A DNA stretch of 64,000 nucleotides from JBBECE01 sp964574935. GTDB lineage: Bacteria; Pseudomonadota; Alphaproteobacteria; Rhizobiales; Devosiaceae. The stretch covers positions 1 to 64,000 of the forward strand of contig CAZNOZ010000011.1 in assembly GCA_964574935.1 (NCBI GenBank), in the 5' to 3' direction. Position numbers and translations under genes: made by a program. Shown here piece after piece: positions 23,597-33,016 of the stretch (the stretch's first letter is position 1; the number at the start of each line of letters is the position of its first letter). The notes beneath the pieces are model-generated. The model had not been told where the DNA came from, did no database searches, and was given only the letters and a program-made list of their open reading frames with translations.

Positions 23597-25099
23597 ATGA
23601 TCGCGGATCTGGGCGCCGCCCTCGGCTTCATCTTCCAGCCGATGCCGCTGTTCTTCCTGGTGGTGGGCACCTGGCTGGGCATTTTCGTCGGCGCGGTGCC
23701 GGGGCTGACCGGCGGCATGCTGATCTCGCTCGTCATCCCGCTGACCTTCTACATGGACTCGACCAACGCCCTGGTGCTGATGGTCGCGATGTATGTCGGG
23801 TCGGTCTCGGGCGGGCTGATCTCGGCGATGCTGTTCCGGATCCCGGGCACGCCGTCGTCCATCATGACGACGTTCGACGGCTACCCGATGGCGGCCCGCG
23901 GCGAGCCGCACCGGGCACTGGCGCTGGGGATCGGCTCGTCGCTGGTCGGCGGCATGGTGGCGGGGGTGTTCCTGGTGGTGCTGTCGCCGCCGCTGTCGCG
24001 CTGGGCGATGCAATTCGGTCCCTTCGAGTATTTCACGATGGTGCTGATGGCGATCGTGCTCATCGCGTCGCTCAGCGAGGGCTCGATCACCAAGGGTCTG
24101 CTGTCGGGCTTTCTGGGCATGCTGTTCGCGATGCCCGGCTTCAACGACTCGGACGGGCAATTGCGCCTGACCTTCGGGATCAACGAGCTGGCGGACGGCT
24201 TCAAGCTGCTGCCGATGCTGCTGGGCATCTTCGTGACCTCGCAGATCATCAAGGATGCCCTGGAGATCGACCGGCACCCCGAGGCCATCAAGCTGGGCGC
24301 CGGCCGGGCGCTGATGAGCATGAAGCAATGGACGCGCCACGGCTGGAACCTGGCGCGCTCGTCGGTGATCGGCACCTGGATCGGCATCCTGCCGGGGGTC
24401 GGGGCGTCGATCTCGTCGATGGTCGCCTATGGGGTTGCCAAGAACGTCTCCAAAACTCCCGAGAAATTCGGGACCGGGCACGAGGAGGGCGTGGTCGCCT
24501 CGGAGGCCGCCAACAACGCCAATGTCGGCGGGGCGCTGATCCCGCTGCTCACGATGGGCATCCCCGGCAGTCCGATCGACGCCATCCTGCTGTCGGCGCT
24601 CATCCTGCACAACATCCAGCCGGGGCCGATCCTGTTCATCACCAATGGCGAATTCGCCTGGGCGCTGATCGCCGCCTATCTGGTGGCGAACCTGTTGATG
24701 TTCGCCACCATGACGGTCTCGGTGCGCTTCCTGGCGCGGCTGATCACCATCGACCGGGCGATCCTGTTGCCGATCATCTTCGTGTTCTGCGCGATCGGCG
24801 CGTTTGCGCTGGCGAACCGCCTTTACGATGTGTGGGTGGTGGTGGGGTTCGGGCTGATCGGGTTCGGGCTCGAACGGGCCAGGGTGCCGGTGGGCCCGTT
24901 CGTCATCGGGTTCGTGCTCGAGCCCTTGTTCGAGTCCGAACTGAGGGCTTCCCTGCAGCTTTCCGACGCCGGCCTCCTGGGCATTGTGCACCGGCCGATC
25001 GCCTGCACCTTCGTGCTGGTCGCGGTGGTGATGCTGATCTGGCCGCTGGTGCAGGGGCGCCGGGCGCGATCGCGCGCGGTCGATTACTCGATGGATTGA
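23597..25099 (+). CDS. tctA: TTT transporter large membrane subunit TctA
   Basis: 500-residue protein with about twelve membrane segments. Conserved TctA blocks are visible: GAVPGLTGGMLISLVIPLTF, IPGTPSS, and the second-half repeat GVVASEAANNANVGGALIP. It is a cation-coupled carboxylate channel working with TctB and TctC. Its last 16 bases overlap the convergent lysR gene. Confidence 0.88.
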   Translation: MIADLGAALGFIFQPMPLFFLVVGTWLGIFVGAVPGLTGGMLISLVIPLTFYMDSTNALVLMVAMYVGSVSGGLISAMLFRIPGTPSSIMTTFDGYPMAARGEPHRALALGIGSSLVGGMVAGVFLVVLSPPLSRWAMQFGPFEYFTMVLMAIVLIASLSEGSITKGLLSGFLGMLFAMPGFNDSDGQLRLTFGINELADGFKLLPMLLGIFVTSQIIKDALEIDRHPEAIKLGAGRALMSMKQWTRHGWNLARSSVIGTWIGILPGVGASISSMVAYGVAKNVSKTPEKFGTGHEEGVVASEAANNANVGGALIPLLTMGIPGSPIDAILLSALILHNIQPGPILFITNGEFAWALIAAYLVANLLMFATMTVSVRFLARLITIDRAILLPIIFVFCAIGAFALANRLYDVWVVVGFGLIGFGLERARVPVGPFVIGFVLEPLFESELRASLQLSDAGLLGIVHRPIACTFVLVAVVMLIWPLVQGRRARSRAVDYSMD

Positions 25100-26073
25100 G
25101 GGGCGGGTCGGCCCCGCGCGCGCCTGGCGCCGGCGGCGCCGGCGCGGCCGGGGGCGTGGCGCAACGAAGCGGCCAGGCCCGGCGGCGTCACCATCTCCTG
25201 GCGCAACAACTCGAGGAAGTGCACGGTGCAGGGCAGCACCGAGCGCTCCCTGACGCTGATGACGCCGGCGTGGCTCGACCATTCCAGCCAGTCCGCGCGC
25301 AGGCGGTGCAGGCCCTCGGCCAGGGTGCTGGTCGTGATTTCCGGCATCGCCGCGACCATGTCGGTGGCCTTCAACAGCCCCACGATCAGGTGTTGCGGCA
25401 GCGCCTCGACGGCAACCGGCGCGGGCGAAAAGCCCAGGTCGGAGAACGCCCGGTTGACGTGGATGGCGGTGGGATCGGATTCCGGCGGGAACACCCAGCG
25501 GTAGGGCCGGAGGTCCTCGGGTTTGACGGCCCGCTTGAGGGAAGCCAGCGGGTGGCCCTCGCGCACGGCAAGGAACAGGCGGACATCGCCCAGCACTTCG
25601 CCCACGAAGTCGTCCGGAAGCTCGTCGGTGATGCGGCCCAGAACCAAATCGATCCTGCCGCGCTGCAGGGCGCCCAGCAGCTCGTCGCGGTTGCCGGTGA
25701 CGATCTTGATCTGGATTTCCGGGGCCGCCCGCATCAGCTTGGCGACAACGTTGGGCACGATGCGGCCGAGCCAGAACTGGCCGACGCCGATCGACACCGT
25801 GCCGCTCAGGCCCGACTTCATGGCCCGTATTTCGGTTTGCAGGTTGAGCATCTCGTGCTCGACCCGGTCCAGCCGGTGCAGCACCAACTCTCCGAAAGGC
25901 GTCAGCGCGACGCCGCGCGGCCGCCGGTCGAACAGGCTCGCCCCGAACTGGTCCTCGATCCTGAGGATGATCTTGGTCAGCGCCGGCTGGGTAATGCCGA
26001 GCTCGCGGGCGGCCGCGGAGATGTTGCGGTGCTCGGCGACACTGCGTACGAAACGGATGTGCTGGGTGTCCAC
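25084..26073 (-). CDS. LysR-family regulator
   Basis: 329-residue LysR-type regulator: winged HTH at about residues 5-62 (ARELGITQPALTKIILRIED) and a co-inducer domain from about 90 to 300. The C-terminal 25 residues are Ala/Arg-rich. It is convergent with tctA and divergent from the sulfatase gene, so it is placed to control the sulfatase (and perhaps the tct genes). A candidate operator lies 29 bp upstream of its start at 26102-26114. Confidence 0.85.
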   Translation of the reverse strand: MDTQHIRFVRSVAEHRNISAAARELGITQPALTKIILRIEDQFGASLFDRRPRGVALTPFGELVLHRLDRVEHEMLNLQTEIRAMKSGLSGTVSIGVGQFWLGRIVPNVVAKLMRAAPEIQIKIVTGNRDELLGALQRGRIDLVLGRITDELPDDFVGEVLGDVRLFLAVREGHPLASLKRAVKPEDLRPYRWVFPPESDPTAIHVNRAFSDLGFSPAPVAVEALPQHLIVGLLKATDMVAAMPEITTSTLAEGLHRLRADWLEWSSHAGVISVRERSVLPCTVHFLELLRQEMVTPPGLAASLRHAPGRAGAAGARRARGRPAPQSIE

Positions 26074-26101
26074 TGCGGCGTTTCCATTCCGGTCTGTTAT
26101 G

Positions 26102-26114
26102 AACGTAGCACGTT
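26102..26114. promoter_or_regulatory. Candidate LysR operator
   Basis: AACGT-AGC-ACGTT is a perfect inverted repeat in the 126-bp gap between lysR and the sulfatase gene. Its size and place suit a LysR-type recognition site, but the sequence was not compared with known sites. Confidence 0.35.
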
Positions 26115-26199
26115 ATCGAGCTTTATTTGAATGGCTGAGTGTTCCTAGTGTTCCGTGCACCCAGGCGCGCGGCGGGCGCGCGGAAAACGAGGGTTTGCT

Positions 26200-27633
26200 T
26201 TGGTAGATCAGGTCGAGCCGCAAAACCTGCTGTTCATTCTTTCCGACGAGCACAACCGCAAGGTGGCGGGGTGCTACGGGCACCCTTTCGTGAAGACGCC
26301 CCACATCGACCGGCTGGCGGCCGAGGGGACGCTGTTTTCGTCCGCCTATTGCAACAGCCCGATCTGCGTGCCGGCCCGCGCCTCGCTGGCGACGGGGCGC
26401 TACGTCCACCAGATCGGCTGCTGGGACAACGCGCTGCCCTACCGCGGCGAGCCCGAAAGCTGGCACCATATGGCCCGCGCCGGCGGGGCGGATGTCGTCG
26501 CCATCGGCAAGCTGCACTATCGCGGCGGCGACGATTACGGTTTCACCGAGGAGTTGCTGCCGCTGCACGTGGTCGAGGGACGGGGCGACCTCAAAGGCCT
26601 TTTCCGCAAGTCACAGCTGCCGAACCGGGGGACGGCGGGGCTGGCGGCGTCGGCGGGGCGGGGCGACAGTTCCTATTCGCGCTACGACGCGCGCATCGCG
26701 GCGATGGCCGAGGAGTGGCTGGCGCGCCGCGCCGCCGAGGGTTCGGACAAGCCCTTCGTGCTCTTCGTGAGCTTCGTGATGCCGCACTTCCCGCTGATCG
26801 CGCCGGAGGCCTACTACGACCTCTATGCGGGCTACGGGCTCGACGAGCTGAGCTACCGGCTGACCGCGCCCGCTTCGGACCACCCGGCGGTGCGCCGCAT
26901 GCTCGACTATTTCGACTACGACAAGCATTTCGACGACGAAAAGCGCGCCATCGCGCTGAGGGCCTATTACGGCATGGTGACGCGGCTCGACGAGCTTGTC
27001 GGCGACGTGATCGCGGCGCTCGGCGCCACCGGATTGGCCGACAGCACGCGGGTCATCTACACCTCCGATCACGGCGACAATCTCGGCAACCGGGGCATGT
27101 GGGGCAAGTCGGTGATGTATGAGGATGCGGTGGGCATCCCGCTCATTGCGGCGGGCGCCGGGATACCGGCGGGCCGGACCCTGGACACGCCGGTCTCCCT
27201 GATCGATATCGCCCCGAGTGTGCTCGATGCCACCGGCCTGCCGGCCAATCCCGACCTGCCGGGGGCGTCGCTGATCGAGCTGGCGCAAGGGGCGGCGCCG
27301 GATCGGGTCGTGTTCGCCGAGTACCACGCGGCCGGATCGGAGACCGGCCAGTTCATGGTGCGCAAACGCAACTGGAAATACGTGGTTTATGTCGGCGAGC
27401 GGCCGCAGCTGTTCGATCTCGACGCCGACCCCGACGAGCTGAACGATCTGTGGGACAGCGCCGAGCACGCGCCCGTCCTCGCGGAGCTGCAGGCCGAGCT
27501 CGAGGCGATCTGCGACCCGGCGGCGGTGAACGCCCGGGCGTTTCGCGACCAGCAGGCCCGCATCGACGAGTTCGGCGGGCTCAGGGGCATCGAGAAGACC
27601 GTCGATATCCCCTTCACGCCGGCACCGAACTAG
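26200..27633 (+). CDS. Type I sulfatase (alkaline phosphatase superfamily)
   Basis: 477-residue sulfatase. The formylglycine signature is CVPARASLATGR (Cys at about residue 53), so maturation by a formylglycine-generating enzyme is expected. Metal-site motifs ILSDEHN near the start and TSDHGDNLG (about residue 290) are present. No signal peptide is seen, so it acts in the cytoplasm. The best start is TTG 26200, 6 bases after GAGGG; a GTG at 26155 would add a basic stretch unlike the family. The divergent LysR and the upstream TctCBA importer suggest use of a sulfated organic compound; choline sulfatase and aryl-sulfatase relatives share this layout. Confidence 0.82.
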   Translation: MVDQVEPQNLLFILSDEHNRKVAGCYGHPFVKTPHIDRLAAEGTLFSSAYCNSPICVPARASLATGRYVHQIGCWDNALPYRGEPESWHHMARAGGADVVAIGKLHYRGGDDYGFTEELLPLHVVEGRGDLKGLFRKSQLPNRGTAGLAASAGRGDSSYSRYDARIAAMAEEWLARRAAEGSDKPFVLFVSFVMPHFPLIAPEAYYDLYAGYGLDELSYRLTAPASDHPAVRRMLDYFDYDKHFDDEKRAIALRAYYGMVTRLDELVGDVIAALGATGLADSTRVIYTSDHGDNLGNRGMWGKSVMYEDAVGIPLIAAGAGIPAGRTLDTPVSLIDIAPSVLDATGLPANPDLPGASLIELAQGAAPDRVVFAEYHAAGSETGQFMVRKRNWKYVVYVGERPQLFDLDADPDELNDLWDSAEHAPVLAELQAELEAICDPAAVNARAFRDQQARIDEFGGLRGIEKTVDIPFTPAPN

Positions 27634-27695
27634 GGGCCTCGGCGCCACCCCGGGCGCGGCTCGACACGGGCCCGCGGGACTGCTCTGATCGGCGC

Positions 27696-28823
27696 ATGGA
27701 CGAGCGCGGTTCCGTCGGGTTGTTCCTGGCCGGCGACGTGATGGTCGCACGGGGGATCGATCAGATCCTGCCCAATCCCGGCGACCCGCGCCTCTACGAG
27801 CGCTCGGTCACGGACGCGCGGGAGTATGTGGCCCTCGCCGAGGCGGCGAACGGCGCCATCCCGGCACCCGTGGGGTTCGCTTATGTGTGGGGGGATGCGC
27901 TGGCGGCGCTGGATGCGGCGGCGCCCGACGCGCGCATCGTCAATCTCGAAACGGCCGTCACCCGATCCGCGGACCCGGCGCCGAAATCAATCAACTACAA
28001 GTTGCATCCGGGCAATTTGCCGGTTCTGAGCGCCGCCGGGATCGATTGCTGCGGGCTCGCCAACAATCATGTGCTGGACTGGGGCGAGGCCGGGCTCCTC
28101 GAGACGTTGGCGGCGCTCGAAGAAGCCGGGATCGCCGCTGCCGGCGCCGGCCGCGACGCGGCGGGGGCGGCCCGACCCGCGATCGTCGAGCTCACCGGCG
28201 GGGGCCGGGTGATCGTGTTCAGCTTTGCCCACGCCTCGAGCGGGGTGCCGGCCGAATGGGCAGCGAGCCCCTCCCGGCCGGGCGTGGCGCTATTGGCCGA
28301 TCTCGGCGCGGCTTCGCTCCGGGACATCGCCGGCCGGGTGGTGGCGGTGAAGCGGGCGGGCGACATCATCGTCGCCTCGGTGCACTGGGGCGCCAACTGG
28401 GGGTACGAGGTCTCGGCTGCCGAGCGGGACTTCGCGCACCGGTTGATCGAGGATGCTGACGTCGACGTCGTGCACGGCCACTCCTCCCATCACGCCAAGC
28501 CGATCGAGGTCCATAAGGGCAAGCTGATCCTCTATGGATGCGGAGATTTCATCAACGATTACGAGGGGATATCCGGAAACGAGGACTATCGCGGCGACCT
28601 TGTGGCGATGTACCTGCCGCACCTGGACGCCGCCAGCGGGCGCCTCATCGCGCTCGACCTGGTGCCCTTCCGGATGGCGCGGTTTCGTCTGAACAGGGCC
28701 TCCCGCGACGAGGCGGCATGGCTGGGCGCGACCCTCGGCCGCGAGAGCGCGCCGTTCGGTGTGTCGCTGGATCTGCGCGATGACGATGCGCTGCGGGCCC
28801 GCTGGCCCGGCGCGCCGCCCTAG
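27696..28823 (+). CDS. CapA-family protein (poly-gamma-glutamate synthesis type)
   Basis: 375-residue protein with the CapA metallophosphatase-like fold: GDVMVARG, NLETAVT, LANNHVLDWGE, ASVHWGANWG and HGHSSHHAKP are the conserved metal-site motifs in order. Family members act in capsule polymer (poly-gamma-glutamate) systems, but many stand alone with unknown substrates. No signal peptide or capBC genes are visible. It begins 62 bp after the sulfatase gene on the same strand and may be co-transcribed. Confidence 0.8.
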   Translation: MDERGSVGLFLAGDVMVARGIDQILPNPGDPRLYERSVTDAREYVALAEAANGAIPAPVGFAYVWGDALAALDAAAPDARIVNLETAVTRSADPAPKSINYKLHPGNLPVLSAAGIDCCGLANNHVLDWGEAGLLETLAALEEAGIAAAGAGRDAAGAARPAIVELTGGGRVIVFSFAHASSGVPAEWAASPSRPGVALLADLGAASLRDIAGRVVAVKRAGDIIVASVHWGANWGYEVSAAERDFAHRLIEDADVDVVHGHSSHHAKPIEVHKGKLILYGCGDFINDYEGISGNEDYRGDLVAMYLPHLDAASGRLIALDLVPFRMARFRLNRASRDEAAWLGATLGRESAPFGVSLDLRDDDALRARWPGAPP

Positions 28824-28843
28824 GGGGCATAAGCGCAAGTCCT

Positions 28844-28871
28844 CTTGCAGCTTGGCGCGCCCCACCTATAT
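28844..28871 (+). promoter_or_regulatory. Heat-shock sigma-32 (RpoH) promoter of hsp20
   Basis: CTTG at 28844-28847, 17 bases, then CCTATAT at 28865-28871. This matches the alphaproteobacterial RpoH consensus CTTG-N17/18-CYTATNT. It lies about 70 bp before the Hsp20 start, giving a leader of roughly 65 bases. Confidence 0.65.
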
Positions 28872-28914
28872 CTCCTCTAACCCCGCGGCGCGGCGCGTCA
28901 GGCCCGGGTCGCGG

Positions 28915-28936
28915 CCACTTCATATCGAAATGGAGG
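28915..28936 (+). promoter_or_regulatory. Hairpin over the hsp20 ribosome binding site
   Basis: CCACTTC (28915-28921) can pair with GAAATGG (28927-28933) with one mismatch and a 5-base loop. The right arm takes up the first two bases of the GGAGG site (28932-28936). Hsp20 genes in rhizobia are often controlled by RNA thermometers, so this weak stem may be one. The fold was not computed. Confidence 0.35.
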
Positions 28937-28941
28937 ATGCG

Positions 28942-29433
28942 ATGGCATTTCGCTCGCTCGTGCCCTTCGGGGGCACTCGTGGCGTGGGCCGGCAGCTGAC
29001 CGGCGACGACCCGTACACCTCTTTGAGGCGTGAAATGGATGAGCTGTTCGAGGATTTCCTCGGCAACGGACTGGCCCGTTTGCCGTCGACGGACCGGCTG
29101 GCGCCGCCGCTCGACGTCAGCGAGGACGACAAGGCGATCACCGTCACCGCCGAGCTTCCCGGCGTCGAGGAGAAGGATATCGACGTCTCGCTCAGCGACG
29201 ACGTGTTGACGATCCGGGCCGAGAAGTCGGCCGAATCCGAACGCAAGGATGAACGCGTTCACATGTCGGAGCGTTCCTACGGGTCGTACTCGCGCTCGAT
29301 CCGGCTGCCGTTCGGCGTCGACGAGGCCAAGGTGGAGGCGGGGTTCAAGAACGGCGTGTTGACCGTGACCCTGCCGAAGCCGCCGGAAGTCCAACGCTCG
29401 GCCAGGAAGATCGAGGTCAGGTCCAGGACCTGA
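28942..29433 (+). CDS. Small heat-shock protein, Hsp20 family
   Basis: 163-residue chaperone that holds unfolding proteins in the cytoplasm. The alpha-crystallin domain spans about residues 55-150: PPLDVSEDDKAITVTAELPG, then VEEKDIDVSLSDDVLTIRAE, then FKNGVLTVTLPKP. The C-terminal IEV is the I-x-V oligomer motif. The ATG at 28942 is chosen because GGAGG lies 5 bases upstream; an earlier ATG at 28930 overlaps that site. It has its own heat-shock promoter and a candidate thermometer hairpin. Confidence 0.9.
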   Translation: MAFRSLVPFGGTRGVGRQLTGDDPYTSLRREMDELFEDFLGNGLARLPSTDRLAPPLDVSEDDKAITVTAELPGVEEKDIDVSLSDDVLTIRAEKSAESERKDERVHMSERSYGSYSRSIRLPFGVDEAKVEAGFKNGVLTVTLPKPPEVQRSARKIEVRSRT

Positions 29434-29445
29434 CCGGGTTGCGGC

Positions 29446-29468
29446 CGGGGGCTCGCCATGGGCCCCCG
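29446..29468 (+). terminator. Possible terminator after hsp20
   Basis: CGGGGGC (29446-29452) and GCCCCCG (29462-29468) form a 7-bp GC stem with a 9-base loop, 13 bases after the Hsp20 stop. Only a short ATTTG follows, so termination may be partial. The rest of the 204-bp gap up to 29637 shows nothing else. Confidence 0.4.
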
Positions 29469-29637
29469 CCCGCCATTTGTCCGCCGCCTCCGGCGCGCTT
29501 TGGGGCGGTCGCGTCCGGGTTGATCGAGCGCAAGGAGCGAGGGGTCGAAGCGACTATGATGATGGGGTGCAACTCGCAGGCGAGTGCGAAATGCGCGGTC
29601 GCGCCCCCCGCTTGTGTGCATGCGTGGCCATGACCCG

Positions 29638-30789
29638 ATGAAGATCGCACAGATCCCGCCTCTGATCGAAAGCGTGCCGCCGAGACTCTATGGCGGCACC
29701 GAGCGGATCGCGTCCTATCTCACCGAGGAACTGATCGAGCTCGGCCATGAGGTGACGCTGTTCGCCAGTGGCGATTCGCGGACCGACGCCGAGCTCGTCG
29801 CCTGCTGCCCCGAGGCGCTGCGGCTGGCCGGCAGCCACGACACGCTCGCGTGTTCGGTGTTGCAACTCGAAGCGCTCAGGAAGCGGGCGCGCGAGTTCGA
29901 CATCCTGCATTTCCATGTCGAGTACCTGCACTTCCCGCTCGTCCGACAGATGGGGAGCCGGAGCGTGACCACCATGCACGGCCGCATGGACCTGCCCGAC
30001 TATCCGCGGCTGTTCGGTGAATTCAGGGACATGCCGCTGGTCTCGGTCTCCGACCAGCAGCGCGCGCCGCAAAAGGCCAACTGGGTGGCGACCGTCCATC
30101 ACGGTCTGCCGCGGAACCTTTACCGCCCGCAGGACGGCGGAGGCGGTTATCTCGCCTTTTTGGGGCGGATGTCGCGGGAAAAGCGTGCCGACCGGGCGAT
30201 CCGGATCGCCCGCCGGGCCGGCATCGAGCTCAAGATGGCCGCAAAAATCGGCGTCGACGATCGGCCGTTCTTCGAGCGCGCGGTCGTGCCGCTGCTCGAG
30301 GTGCCGGGGGTCGAATTCCTCGGCGAGATCGGCGAGGCGGAAAAGAACGATTTCCTGGGCGGCGCCCGGGCGCTGCTGTTTCCCATCGACTGGCCGGAGC
30401 CGTTCGGCCTGGCAATGATCGAGGCGATGGCGTGCGGCACCCCCGTCATCGCCTGGCGCAGCGGGGCCACCTCCGAGGTGGTCGAGGACGGCGTGACCGG
30501 CTTCATCGTCGACAGTATCGATGACGCGGTGGCGGCGATCGATCGGGTCGGCTCGCTCAGCCGGGCCCGGGTCCGCTCGCGCTTCGAGGAGCGGTTCACC
30601 GCCGAGCGCATGGCGCAGGAGTATGTGGCGGTGTACGAATATCTGAACCGCACCGACCCCGAGCGGGTGCGCGCCGGCGCCGCGGCGGGACGCGGGCCGC
30701 TGGCGCCAAACCCCGGCGTCGGCGCGCCGATCCGAGGCGCCGCGTTCGGCCTTTGGTCGGCGGCTCAAGCGAAGCACGCCCCCGAGTAG
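29638..30789 (+). CDS. GT4-family glycosyltransferase
   Basis: 383-residue GT-B fold enzyme. The N-terminal domain has the glycine-rich YGGTERIASYL motif; the C-terminal domain has the family-4 E-x7-E motif (EPFGLAMIEAMACGTPVIAW). It adds a sugar from a nucleotide donor to an unknown acceptor. It begins at ATG 29638 (an in-frame ATG at 29620 is possible) and is followed after 15 bp by a glucan-debranching-type hydrolase, so an alpha-glucan or glucosylated solute is a reasonable guess. Confidence 0.82.
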   Translation: MKIAQIPPLIESVPPRLYGGTERIASYLTEELIELGHEVTLFASGDSRTDAELVACCPEALRLAGSHDTLACSVLQLEALRKRAREFDILHFHVEYLHFPLVRQMGSRSVTTMHGRMDLPDYPRLFGEFRDMPLVSVSDQQRAPQKANWVATVHHGLPRNLYRPQDGGGGYLAFLGRMSREKRADRAIRIARRAGIELKMAAKIGVDDRPFFERAVVPLLEVPGVEFLGEIGEAEKNDFLGGARALLFPIDWPEPFGLAMIEAMACGTPVIAWRSGATSEVVEDGVTGFIVDSIDDAVAAIDRVGSLSRARVRSRFEERFTAERMAQEYVAVYEYLNRTDPERVRAGAAAGRGPLAPNPGVGAPIRGAAFGLWSAAQAKHAPE

Positions 30790-30804
30790 CGGTGGGTCCG
30801 GGCC

Positions 30805-33003
30805 ATGAACGAACAACCCGCAAGTGAGGCGAAGCCGCCGCGCCCCACCACGCCGCCTGGCCCCGATCATGGCTACATTCCGGCGATCACCTCCATCCTG
30901 GAGCGCCGGCCGCGCACCCTGAAGCGCGGCGACACGTTTGCCGTCTTCGACCACTACGGCAACGTCACCTCCGGCGACGCGGGCGCCGAGGGGCTCTATC
31001 ACAAGGACACGCGGTATCTGTCGAACCTCAAGATCCTGGTCAACGGGCAGCGGCCGCTCCTGCTGAGTTCGACGGTGCAGGACAACAACGCGGTGCTGAA
31101 GGCGGATCTGACCAATCCGGACTTCATCGTCAGCGGCTCGCTTGTGCTGCCCAAGGACACCATCCATGTGGCGCGTTCGAAATTCCTCTGGGATGCGGCC
31201 TGCCATGAGCGGCTGGGCATTCGCAACTTTTCCGATCAGCCGCAGAAGCTGCAGCTCGCCTTCTTCTACGGCGCGGACTTCGCCGACATATTCGAGGTGC
31301 GCGGACAGCGCCGGGCGCAACGCGGCCGGGTGCGGTCCGAGGTCAGGCCCGACGGGATGAGTTTCATCTATGAGGGTCTCGACGGCATCGAACGGCACCT
31401 GGTCATGCGTTTCGAGCCCGCTCCCACCCATGTGGACGCGGAGGGGGCAGTCATCGAGATCGAGGTCCCGGCCAGGGACCGGACGTCGGTGTTCATGTCC
31501 GTGGCCTGTCACGAAGGACCCGGCGAACCCCGGCGCCACCGCTTCTTTGCCTGCCTGCGCCAGGCGCGCCGGGCGCACCGCAAGGCGACCGGCCGGGGGG
31601 CCGCCATCGACAGCTCAAACGCCATCTTCAACGAAATTCTCGGGCGCACGAAGTCGGACCTCAACATGCTGACCACCGACACCGAGCACGGGCCGTTTCC
31701 GTATGCCGGCATTCCCTGGTTCTCCACCGCGTTCGGGCGCGACGCGATCATCACCGCCATGGAGATGCTGTGGGCCGACCCCGCGATCGCCAAGGGGGTG
31801 CTGGGCTATCTCGCCCAGACCCAGGCCACCGGGACCGATCCGGCCGCCGCCGCCGAGCCGGGCAAGATCATGCACGAGACGCGCGCCGGGGAGATGGCGC
31901 ATCGCGGGGAGGTGCCGTTCGCGCGCTATTACGGGTCGGTCGACGCGACCGCGTTGTTCGTGATGCTGGCGGGGATGTATTTCGAGCGCACCGGCGATCT
32001 TCAGACAACCGAGCAACTCTGGCCGCATGTCCAGGCGGCCCTGGGCTGGATCGAGGGGCCGGGAGACGCCGACGGGGACGGGTTCGTGGAGTATCCCCGC
32101 CATGTCGGCGAGGGGCTTGTCAATCAGGGCTGGAAGGATTCGGCCGATTCGGTGTTTCACGAAGACGGCACCGACGCCGAGGGCGCCATCGCGCTGTGCG
32201 AGGTGCAGGGGTACGCCTATGCGGCCAGGCTCCAGGCGGCCAAGATCGCCATCGGGCTCGGCCAGGCGGAGGAAGCCAGCCGGCTGATGGGCGACGCCAA
32301 GCGCCTCAGGCAGCGCTTCGAGGTCGACTTCTGGTGCGAGGAGATCGGCACCTACGCGATGGCGCTCGACGGCGACAAGCGCCAATGCAAGGTGCGCTCG
32401 TCGAACGCCGGGCATCTGCTGTTCGCCGGCATCGCGGCGCCGGCGCGGGCCCGGCAGGTGGCCGATCAGCTCATGGGAAGGGACTTCTATTCCGGTTTCG
32501 GTATCCGGACGATCGCCGCCTCGGAGGCGCGCTACAACCCGATGTCCTATCACAACGGCTCGATCTGGCCGCACGACAACGCCCTGATCGGGCTGGGATT
32601 TGCGCGCTACGGCTTCCGCCAGCAACTGTTGCGCCTGTTCGGCGGCATGTTCGACGCCGCCGGCTATATGGATCTCAGGCGCCTGCCGGAGCTGTTCTGC
32701 GGCTTCCACCGGATGCCGGGGTCGGGCCCGACCTTCTACCCGGTGGCCTGCTCGCCGCAGGCCTGGTCCTGCGCGGCGCCCTACGCCCTGCTGCAGGCCT
32801 CCCTGGGGCTCGAGCTCGACTTCGCCGCCGATCACGTCTCCTTCCGGCAGCCGCGGCTGCCCGGGTTCCTCAACGAGGTCAACATCCGCTCGCTGGTGAT
32901 CGGCAGCAGCCGGCTCGATATCCTGTTGCACCGCCACGGCGCCGAGGTGGCCGTCAACGTGCCCTGGCGCGAGGGCGAAGCGCGGGTGGACGTGGCGCTG
33001 TGA
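30805..33003 (+). CDS. Amylo-alpha-1,6-glucosidase / glycogen debranching-type enzyme
   Basis: 732-residue two-domain hydrolase. The N-terminal beta domain (about residues 25-250) is of the bacterial debranching-enzyme N-terminal type (FDHYGNV...GLYHKDTRYLS). The C-terminal (alpha/alpha)6 domain (about 280-720) carries FSTAFGRDAIITAMEM, GWKDSADSVFHEDG and YHNGSIWPHDNALIGLG, typical of GH15/GH63-like debranching enzymes. No signal peptide, so it works on cytoplasmic glucan. It follows the GT4 gene by 15 bp. A strong hairpin downstream serves as terminator for the opposite strand. Confidence 0.85.
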   Translation: MNEQPASEAKPPRPTTPPGPDHGYIPAITSILERRPRTLKRGDTFAVFDHYGNVTSGDAGAEGLYHKDTRYLSNLKILVNGQRPLLLSSTVQDNNAVLKADLTNPDFIVSGSLVLPKDTIHVARSKFLWDAACHERLGIRNFSDQPQKLQLAFFYGADFADIFEVRGQRRAQRGRVRSEVRPDGMSFIYEGLDGIERHLVMRFEPAPTHVDAEGAVIEIEVPARDRTSVFMSVACHEGPGEPRRHRFFACLRQARRAHRKATGRGAAIDSSNAIFNEILGRTKSDLNMLTTDTEHGPFPYAGIPWFSTAFGRDAIITAMEMLWADPAIAKGVLGYLAQTQATGTDPAAAAEPGKIMHETRAGEMAHRGEVPFARYYGSVDATALFVMLAGMYFERTGDLQTTEQLWPHVQAALGWIEGPGDADGDGFVEYPRHVGEGLVNQGWKDSADSVFHEDGTDAEGAIALCEVQGYAYAARLQAAKIAIGLGQAEEASRLMGDAKRLRQRFEVDFWCEEIGTYAMALDGDKRQCKVRSSNAGHLLFAGIAAPARARQVADQLMGRDFYSGFGIRTIAASEARYNPMSYHNGSIWPHDNALIGLGFARYGFRQQLLRLFGGMFDAAGYMDLRRLPELFCGFHRMPGSGPTFYPVACSPQAWSCAAPYALLQASLGLELDFAADHVSFRQPRLPGFLNEVNIRSLVIGSSRLDILLHRHGAEVAVNVPWREGEARVDVAL

Positions 33004-33016
33004 GCCAAATAGCAAA

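Noticed and set aside
23513..25282. Minus-strand open frame of 589 codons opposite tctA
   Set aside because: Antisense shadow with low-complexity Arg/His/Gln composition; tctA on the other strand is certain.
29554..31578. Minus-strand open frame of 674 codons opposite the glycosyltransferase and debranching genes
   Set aside because: Antisense shadow spanning two unrelated genes; no motif or ribosome binding site.
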